A DNA stretch of 5,812 nucleotides from DAIODI01 sp036746875 (GTDB lineage Bacteria > Pseudomonadota > Alphaproteobacteria > Rhizobiales > Aestuariivirgaceae), in assembly GCA_036746875.1 (NCBI GenBank), contig DAIODI010000182.1:1-5812 (forward strand), written 5' to 3'. The notes beneath the pieces were generated by a model. The model saw nothing but the letters and a program-made list of their open reading frames with translations. It was not told where the DNA came from and made no database searches. Below, one piece after another: positions 1 to 4,609 of this stretch (position 1 is the stretch's first letter; the number at the start of each line of letters is the position of its first letter). Made by a program: the position numbers and the translations under genes.

Positions 1-69
1 GCTTGTCGCTCGGTCGTATGGTTTTTTGGGCGAGCCGTGGTTTCCCTACCGACTTCCCAATGGTAGGCT
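1..69 (+). CRISPR. End of a type II-C CRISPR array (one full repeat, one spacer, 3 nt of the previous repeat)
   Basis: Only the last unit of the array is inside the window. A 36-nt repeat fills 34-69. The 30 bases before it (4-33) are a spacer, and positions 1-3 (GCT) equal the last three bases of the repeat, as expected if the previous repeat ends at position 3. A 36-nt repeat with a 30-nt spacer is the usual type II-C spacing. The repeat is identified because 26 of its bases are complementary to a segment upstream of cas9 that looks like a tracrRNA anti-repeat. This also sets the direction: crRNAs are read from the + strand, towards cas2. No further repeat follows position 69, so this is the cas-proximal end. 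The rest of the array, and probably any leader, lie to the left. A single repeat cannot prove an array alone; the call rests on the anti-repeat match and the adjacent cas genes. Confidence 0.88.
34..69 (+). repeat. Terminal CRISPR repeat, 36 nt
   Basis: The unit begins GCCGTGGTTTCCC and ends TGGTAGGCT. Its first 26 bases (34-59) pair with 4522-4497 upstream of cas9, with a single mismatch at T47 (opposite T4509). That 5' part is the section expected to form the crRNA:tracrRNA duplex. CCTACC (45-50) and GGTAGG (62-67) are inverted repeats that could form a 6-bp stem with an 11-nt loop. The 3' end fits the pattern TGnTAnnnT, an extended -10 element like that in Neisseria type II-C repeats, where each repeat can start transcription of the next spacer. 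Being the terminal unit it may differ slightly from the consensus of the array, which is not visible. Confidence 0.85.
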
Positions 70-93
70 GCACTGCCCGCAAATGGTTGTCAT

Positions 94-133
94 TGCTCTG
101 ATTTTCTTCTCTGACAGGAAGAAAATCAGAGCA
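94..133. terminator. Strong hairpin between array and cas2, probable bidirectional terminator
   Basis: The arm 94-109 is perfectly complementary to 118-133, a 16-bp stem with an 8-nt loop (TCTGACAG, 110-117), extendable by one G-U pair. The right arm contains the cas2 stop codon (126-128). The hairpin lies exactly where array transcription from the left and cas operon transcription from the right converge, so stopping both is the simplest role. Neither side has a good run of T after the stem, so it is not a textbook intrinsic terminator; the T-rich segment lies inside the stem. It could instead protect the 3' end of the cas mRNA. Confidence 0.5.
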
Positions 134-455
134 GCACCAACTGGTTTGGCGCTTCCCTTTCACTCTTTTTCGATTCGCCCAGCAACAGTTTCATGCGCCC
201 ATACTGGCGCTCGGTGACCTGCAACATTCGCACGCTTCCCTTGCCGGGCAAGTTTCTTGTCACCCGCGTCTCGTGCTTGGTCACCGCTTCATCACCCCGG
301 CAGACGCGCACGTAGACCGACCATTGCAGCATCAGGAATCCATCGTCTTTCAGAAAGTTCCGGAAGCGGGTGGCAGCCCGCCGCTCGGCCTTGGTGCCGA
401 CCGGCAGGTCGAAGAATACGAACAACCACATGTAACGCACCTCAACAGACTTCAT
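126..455 (-). CDS. cas2: CRISPR-associated endonuclease Cas2
   Basis: Cas2 is the dimeric ferredoxin-fold partner that bridges two Cas1 dimers in the spacer-integration complex. The 109-residue product has the Cas2 opening strand MWLFVFFDLP (residues 9-18), with the conserved acidic residue D16, followed by an Arg-rich helix (AERRAATRFRNFL) and the strand FLMLQWSVYVRVC. Size is normal for the family. It is the last gene of the operon, 14 bases after the cas1 stop, and its own stop sits in the terminator hairpin. The start is uncertain: ATG at 455 gives 109 aa but has only a weak ribosome site. ATG at 431 (residue 9) is preceded by GAGGT (439-443) at a 7-base spacing and would give 101 aa beginning directly at the core strand. 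The family assignment is secure from sequence and context. Confidence 0.95.
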   Translation of the reverse strand: MKSVEVRYMWLFVFFDLPVGTKAERRAATRFRNFLKDDGFLMLQWSVYVRVCRGDEAVTKHETRVTRNLPGKGSVRMLQVTERQYGRMKLLLGESKKSEREAPNQLVLL

Positions 456-469
456 CGCTCAACGCTCAC

Positions 470-1354
470 TCACAAACGCGGCAGGCACAGCATAGCTGGA
501 GATGACGCCTCCATCGCCCGCACAAGGCTGGCCGAAGCCCGTTCCGTTGCCGTCAGCACGCTGACGGTTTCCTCTCCGATCCGGATGTCCGCGGTCAACA
601 GCCCGGCGAGGCGCCGGCGATGTTCGACCGTCAGTTCGCCCTCACCAGTCGCGCCCTTATCCGTCAGCTCGAAAACCTGTCGATCCACGATCGGGCGAAA
701 TGGCTCAACGAGATCATCGGCGAGGTTGAACGCGTTTGCCGCGTTCGCATGAAACAACCCTACGCAAGGAAGAAAGCCGCTCGCCACCAGGGCGCGGGCG
801 ACGCCCGCCCTGATCACGGCGTAGCCGTAGTTCAGCATCTTGTTCCGCAAATCGGCTTCATCGGCGCGGGTGAACCGGGGAAAGAGTTCGCTCCAGTAAG
901 CGCGCGCGGCTCGCGCCTCGATGTTGTCCGGGTCGCCAGATGTCACCAGCCGGGTCATCGCGGAAACGGCATCGGCCTGACGCCCACAGCCTGACAAACA
1001 GATCGCCTGATTTGTGATTTTGGCGACGACCAGCGCCTGCCACAGGCGTTTCTTCAATGGGTGGGTTGCGCCCAATTGAAGTGCGGCAACCGCAGCCTGG
1101 CGGTGATGCCGGTGGAAGGGCAGGGCCATGCCTGAAGGCGTGTGCCGGGCATCGGAGAAGATAATGGCCACGCCCGCCTCCATGCAGGCCGAGACCAGCG
1201 CGGCGGTGAGCGTGACTTGCATGCTGTCGAGGACGATCCACGCCACGTCCTCGACCGGCATCGACACCTCGCCGTCCTCTTGCGAGACGATCAACTGGCC
1301 GTCATGACAGGCGAGCCGCGCCGGGCGGCTTATGTGCACACCTTTCCACGCCAT
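470..1354 (-). CDS. cas1: CRISPR-associated integrase Cas1 (type II)
   Basis: Cas1 is the metal-dependent integrase that, with Cas2, inserts new spacers at the array. The 294-residue protein has the two-part family layout: an N-terminal beta domain opening MAWKGVHIS and containing VAWIVLDSMQVTLT (37-50) and AGVAIIFSD (60-68), then a helical catalytic domain. The catalytic triad is visible as E146 in DNIEARAARAYW, H202 in GLFHANAANAFNLADD, and E217 in DLVEPFRPIVD; the spacing matches type II Cas1 proteins. Length is typical. The gene starts inside the last 25 bases of cas9 with a ribosome site GGGAG (1363-1367) eight bases before ATG, so translation is probably coupled to that of cas9. It ends 14 bases before cas2. 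No truncation or missing active-site residue is seen. Confidence 0.97.
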   Translation of the reverse strand: MAWKGVHISRPARLACHDGQLIVSQEDGEVSMPVEDVAWIVLDSMQVTLTAALVSACMEAGVAIIFSDARHTPSGMALPFHRHHRQAAVAALQLGATHPLKKRLWQALVVAKITNQAICLSGCGRQADAVSAMTRLVTSGDPDNIEARAARAYWSELFPRFTRADEADLRNKMLNYGYAVIRAGVARALVASGFLPCVGLFHANAANAFNLADDLVEPFRPIVDRQVFELTDKGATGEGELTVEHRRRLAGLLTADIRIGEETVSVLTATERASASLVRAMEASSPAMLCLPRL

Positions 1355-4300
1355 GTCCGCTGCTCCCGCTCGACCAGATGACGACGGCCGAGGCGGTCCA
1401 CCGAGTACTTGTTCATCACCTTCAGGGTCCGCGCGCCGATTCCCCTTGTGATCGCATTGGGGTTTTCATGGTTTGAAAGCACGATGGCGCCGGTGCTCCG
1501 ATCCATACTTCGGTAGTAGCCTGCAATGAGATCATTCTTGCTGGTTTCGATCTCAAGGTAAGCCATTGGGTTCAGCGACCATAGAAAGTCAAACGACGCG
1601 TCAATTGTCGGCCACTCGGCTTCCGGCTTGCCTCCTTGAGCCGCTTTCATTGGTGGGAGTTCATCATTTGCAATTTGGTGAGGGTAGATGGGAATCAGGA
1701 AGAATTCCCATGCACCTTTGCGGTTGCGCTTCCGGAACACATCCACGCGCGCCATCTCGCCCCGATCCACGACGCCACCGCGCATCATCACCTCCGGCTT
1801 CTTGTTGGTGAGCAGCGTCACCTTGGTGATCGCATCGCCCTTGGGTGAGCGTGGCGACGTGTCCTTCGGTTTCCCCGCGTCGATCCATGCCTTGAGGCTT
1901 TGCACGATCGCGGCGTTACGCTCCTTGTCCTTGATCCGGTCGAGATCGGCGAGTTTCAGATCGGCCACCGAACGGCGCTCGAACACCAGCGCCTCGCCGT
2001 CGCGCTCCGACACCGAGCGGATGGTTGCGGCGTGCGCTTCGCCGCGCGCCCGGCGCCGTTCGGCGCGCGAGACGAACACCTTCTCCACGGCCTGAAGCGC
2101 CTTCTCTCGGAAGCCGGGCCAAGGAGGCTCAAACGACCGGAAGTCCCGCGGGCTTCCCTTGCGCTCTTCCTCCTGAAACGCCTTGGTCAACCTTAGAAGC
2201 TGGCTCTCCGAACAGGCCGCCGTGATAATGGCGTCAAGCGCGTGGTGGCGGTCGTCGGCGATGCGCTTGCCCCCCTCATCCTTCTTGATCCATTGCAAGC
2301 CCCACGCGCGGCGTAGCCGGTCAGTGAGCGCGCCGGGCCGCGCATACACACGCCGCTGGTCCTCGTCCACCGGGTAAAGCTGCCTCAGCACTTCCGCGAG
2401 CAGGCGGGATGTCCAGCGCGTGTCGTTGAGGTTCCGGGTCCGGAACTTCTCCTCTACGCTCACCGCATCCTTGATCGTGTAGTTGCGCCGCTTGAAACCG
2501 CGCAGCGACTTCAGCGCCGCAATCCGGGCGACGTATGCGTCCCAGTCAGATTCCGGCTTCTCCTGCGAGAACCACTCAAAGGGTGTGCGCCCCCGTTTCT
2601 CCTGGTTGGCGCGCGCCGTGCACAGCGTCTTGTTGTTGAAGCTGTCATCGCTGAAACGGCTCCACGGCAGAATGTGATCGACCTGCACGGCGTTGCTGGT
2701 GGCGACGATGTCTCGCGGTGAGATGGGGGCGTCGGAGTATACGCAGCGTCCGCTCTGTTCGAGCCACAGCTCGTAGCGCAGCAGGTCTTCCGCTGAACCA
2801 CACGGCACGCCGACATCCTCGGCGAACCGCTCGCGCAGCTTTTCCTTTTCCTTGTTGCGTTTTTCGATGCCGCGCTCGATCTCGCGCCGATCCTCAATGA
2901 CCTTGCCGGCATAGCGGGCAAGCTCGACGAGGATGGCGTCGGGGGTGCCGTAATGCTCGGCAGTCGCCGTGACCTGCGTACCCGCTTCGATCAGCGCCTT
3001 GCGGGCGATGGGGCTTCCCACCAGCGATCGATCGATCACCTCGCCGCTGAGGATTCTCGCCAGAGCGGCCTTGCCTCTTACGCCCACGCTGAAGGCGTTC
3101 CGCTCCCGGCTGGCGGTATGGTCATAGCCGCAGGCCGCGGCCGCATCCGAGTAGACGAGGCCGCGCGCCAGATGCGGGACGATGTTCCGGCACGCCTTCG
3201 CTGAGATGTGACCCGCGCCGGTGAACTTGTCGAACGTCCCGTCGGCGACCGCCGCCATCAACCGCTCGATTGTGGGCGCATCGAGTCCCGCTTCCTCAAG
3301 CCCCTTGCGGATGCTGGCGTGATCAGTGCGGAAGGAGACAACCTCGGCGATGCGATCCAGCTTCTCCGGCGTGTCGCGCAACGCTTCCCATGCGTGCTGC
3401 CCAAGCGTGTCCCGAAGCACGGTCGTTCCGGCCGCAGCCTCGCCATGCCGCGCGACAACGTCTTTGGTCTCATCCTCGACGCGCACATTCGCGAACGTTT
3501 CCTCCGCGCGCAGCCTCATGATCTTGCGCAGGGCCTTGTAAGTGATCTTGCGCGTCGCTCCGAAGCTGGCCATGGCGCGCGCGAGTTCCTCCGCAGCCAG
3601 CCGCCGTCCCCTTCGCCCCTCGCGGATTTCGAGCGTGTTCAGCCGCGACAAATAGCGGAACAACTCGAAGGAGGGCGCACGCTTTGCGGTGCGCCTCGCG
3701 CCCGGCTCGAACGCGCAGTCTGCCACGAGATTTTCGCTGTCCTGAAGGCCACGCTGGAAGAAGGCCTTGGCGGCGAAGTCTTGCTCCAGTTCAGGTATCG
3801 CCGCCGGGTTTTGGAGCCGCCGCTGGGCGGCGAAGATCTGCCGCGTCTCCGCTTCAAGGTCGGCGCGCTGGGGCGTTTGGTGGTAGTCGCCCACGCGATT
3901 GCGCTTGCGGTCGGCAAAGCGAGGATCGGTCGCCAGCATTTCCCCAAAGGTGCGCCCGGCGAGCATCGCCTGCGTTTCGGCCATCGCCTTCTTCATCCTG
4001 GAGTCTTCGGCGGCGTTTTCTCCGCGCGACTTGGCGTTCGACTTGAAGCCGCGGTGTCGCGCGATATGGCCAAGGACGATGGCGAACTCATAGGGCGTCA
4101 GAAGACGTTCGCGGGCGATGCCGCGCAGCGCCCATGGATCGAGACCTTGAAAACGTAGCGCGTCCCGTTCCCCGTCGGGGATCAGGCCGTGACGATGGAG
4201 AAGCTGGCGAACCGCATTCATCCGCTGTCTCCGCCGCCGGATGACGCGCCGCTGTCCGCGATACATCCGACGCTGTTCGGACTTCGGACGGCGTTCCTTT

Positions 4301-4428
4301 TCGGTCTCCGGCGCGTCGAACATGCGGGTGCCGGCGGCGATGATCTCGCCCGTGGTTTCGCTGTCATCGAGGTGCAGCACTGCCCAGCCGACGCTGGCAA
4401 TCCCGCAATCAAGGCCGAGAACTTTCAT
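1330..4428 (-). CDS. cas9: Cas9 RNA-guided endonuclease, compact type II-C (1032 aa)
   Basis: Cas9 binds the crRNA:tracrRNA pair and cuts both strands of target DNA. Visible in order: RuvC-I (VLGLDCGIASVGWAVL, catalytic D7); an Arg-rich bridge helix (about 46-78, with RRMYRGQRRVIRRRRQR); a helical recognition lobe (about 80-490, including FDKFTGAGHISAKACR); RuvC-II (ILVELARYAG, E502); HNH (about 510-660, VDHILPWSRFSDDSFNNKTL with D584 and H585); RuvC-III (DRHHALDAI, H729 and D732); and a C-terminal wedge/PAM-interacting region to 1032 with II-C-like segments (LWSLNPMAYLEIETSKND, GIGARTLKVMNKYSVDRLGR). The length is typical of compact II-C enzymes such as those of Neisseria and Parvibaculum. 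All nuclease residues are present, so activity is expected. The start at 4428 is chosen because MKVLGLD is the normal family N-terminus; the frame stays open to ATG 4569, but those 47 extra codons are antisense to the tracrRNA. The stop overlaps cas1. The stretch 1441-1740 has lower GC than the rest of the gene. Confidence 0.98.
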   Translation of the reverse strand: MKVLGLDCGIASVGWAVLHLDDSETTGEIIAAGTRMFDAPETEKERRPKSEQRRMYRGQRRVIRRRRQRMNAVRQLLHRHGLIPDGERDALRFQGLDPWALRGIARERLLTPYEFAIVLGHIARHRGFKSNAKSRGENAAEDSRMKKAMAETQAMLAGRTFGEMLATDPRFADRKRNRVGDYHQTPQRADLEAETRQIFAAQRRLQNPAAIPELEQDFAAKAFFQRGLQDSENLVADCAFEPGARRTAKRAPSFELFRYLSRLNTLEIREGRRGRRLAAEELARAMASFGATRKITYKALRKIMRLRAEETFANVRVEDETKDVVARHGEAAAGTTVLRDTLGQHAWEALRDTPEKLDRIAEVVSFRTDHASIRKGLEEAGLDAPTIERLMAAVADGTFDKFTGAGHISAKACRNIVPHLARGLVYSDAAAACGYDHTASRERNAFSVGVRGKAALARILSGEVIDRSLVGSPIARKALIEAGTQVTATAEHYGTPDAILVELARYAGKVIEDRREIERGIEKRNKEKEKLRERFAEDVGVPCGSAEDLLRYELWLEQSGRCVYSDAPISPRDIVATSNAVQVDHILPWSRFSDDSFNNKTLCTARANQEKRGRTPFEWFSQEKPESDWDAYVARIAALKSLRGFKRRNYTIKDAVSVEEKFRTRNLNDTRWTSRLLAEVLRQLYPVDEDQRRVYARPGALTDRLRRAWGLQWIKKDEGGKRIADDRHHALDAIITAACSESQLLRLTKAFQEEERKGSPRDFRSFEPPWPGFREKALQAVEKVFVSRAERRRARGEAHAATIRSVSERDGEALVFERRSVADLKLADLDRIKDKERNAAIVQSLKAWIDAGKPKDTSPRSPKGDAITKVTLLTNKKPEVMMRGGVVDRGEMARVDVFRKRNRKGAWEFFLIPIYPHQIANDELPPMKAAQGGKPEAEWPTIDASFDFLWSLNPMAYLEIETSKNDLIAGYYRSMDRSTGAIVLSNHENPNAITRGIGARTLKVMNKYSVDRLGRRHLVEREQRTWRGKVCT
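1363..1367 (-). promoter_or_regulatory. Ribosome binding site of cas1 inside cas9
   Basis: GGGAG on the - strand, eight bases before the cas1 ATG at 1354, lies within the last codons of cas9. It supports that start codon and suggests coupled translation of the two genes from one mRNA. Confidence 0.6.
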
Positions 4429-4459
4429 GGCTGTCCGTATGGTCGAAGGGCGCTCTCTG

Positions 4460-4489
4460 AATATTGACGCGCGCCGTGCAACGTGGCAA
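4460..4489 (-). promoter_or_regulatory. Candidate promoter of the cas9-cas1-cas2 operon
   Basis: On the - strand, TTGCCA (4489-4484) resembles a -35 box and AATATT (4465-4460) a -10 box, separated by 18 bases. Transcription would start near 4453, giving a leader of about 25 bases before the cas9 ATG. The ribosome site is weak (GGAC, five bases or so upstream of the start). The match is moderate and rests on sequence alone. The element overlaps the probable 5' end or promoter of the divergent tracrRNA gene. Confidence 0.35.
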
Positions 4490-4496
4490 CCAAAGG

Positions 4497-4522
4497 TGGG
4501 AAGTCGGTTGGGAAACCACGGC
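4497..4522 (+). repeat. Anti-repeat: inverted copy of the CRISPR repeat
   Basis: These 26 bases equal the reverse complement of repeat positions 34-59 except at T4509. Beyond 4497 the similarity stops, so the last ten bases of the repeat have no partner here. Together the two copies bracket the whole cas operon as inverted repeats about 4.4 kb apart. Confidence 0.88.
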
Positions 4523-4548
4523 AAAGTGGTATTCCACTGAAGGATGAT

Positions 4549-4586
4549 CCCTCGTGCGGGAAACTGCACGGGGGAAATTCCTTTTC
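4549..4586 (+). terminator. Probable intrinsic terminator of the tracrRNA
   Basis: CCCTCGTGC (4549-4557) pairs with GCACGGGGG (4566-4574) around an 8-nt loop, giving a 9-bp GC-rich stem. It is followed by GAAATTCCTTTTC, a loosely T-rich stretch. This fits a tracrRNA 3' hairpin with termination just after it. On the - strand the same stem has one A-C mismatch and might also stop transcripts leaving the choline-sulfatase gene, whose stop is only 35 bases away. The T tract is imperfect. Confidence 0.45.
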
Positions 4587-4609
4587 GGGATACGTTTAAC
4601 CCCCCGTCG

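Larger units (their letters stand above)
4490..4591 (+). ncRNA. tracrRNA of the type II-C system
   Basis: The tracrRNA pairs with the repeat part of the crRNA and is bound by Cas9. The anti-repeat occupies 4497-4522 and is complementary to the first 26 bases of the CRISPR repeat with one mismatch. Three stem-loops follow in the + direction: AGTGG/CCACT around a TATT loop (4525-4538); a 9-bp stem 4549-4557 with 4566-4574, including one G-U pair; and a weak 5-bp stem ATTCC/GGGAT (4577-4591). The order anti-repeat, then short hairpin, then tail hairpins is the tracrRNA layout and fixes the + orientation. Both ends are estimates. A -35-like TTGACG lies at 4464-4469, but no convincing -10 follows. 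The 3' end is probably after 4574, within the T-rich ATTCCTTTTC. The gene is divergent from cas9 and convergent with the choline-sulfatase gene. Confidence 0.85.

Noticed and set aside
70..135. A further spacer and degenerate CRISPR repeat after position 69
   Set aside because: The 36 bases starting at 100 show no similarity to the repeat; they belong to the 94-133 hairpin, so the array ends at 69.
273..752. 159-aa open frame on the + strand across cas2 and cas1
   Set aside because: It is antisense to two well-supported cas genes and shows no family motif.
3208..4158. 316-aa open frame on the + strand
   Set aside because: It lies wholly opposite the Cas9 recognition lobe and RuvC-I/bridge region, with the Arg/Ala/Gly-rich composition of a shadow frame in GC-rich DNA; no recognisable domain.
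34..4522. Inverted repeats at 34-59 and 4497-4522 as ends of a transposon
   Set aside because: No transposase is present between them, and the pair is fully explained as CRISPR repeat and tracrRNA anti-repeat.
4429..4569. 47-codon N-terminal extension of cas9 from ATG 4569
   Set aside because: It reads antisense through the tracrRNA anti-repeat and hairpin, lies upstream of the candidate cas9 promoter, and adds nothing known in Cas9, whose usual N-terminus is MKVLGLD at 4428.
1..4600. A csn2, cas4 or other extra cas gene
   Set aside because: No space remains: cas9, cas1 and cas2 are contiguous and the gap upstream of cas9 is only 181 bases, filled by the tracrRNA. This supports subtype II-C rather than II-A or II-B.
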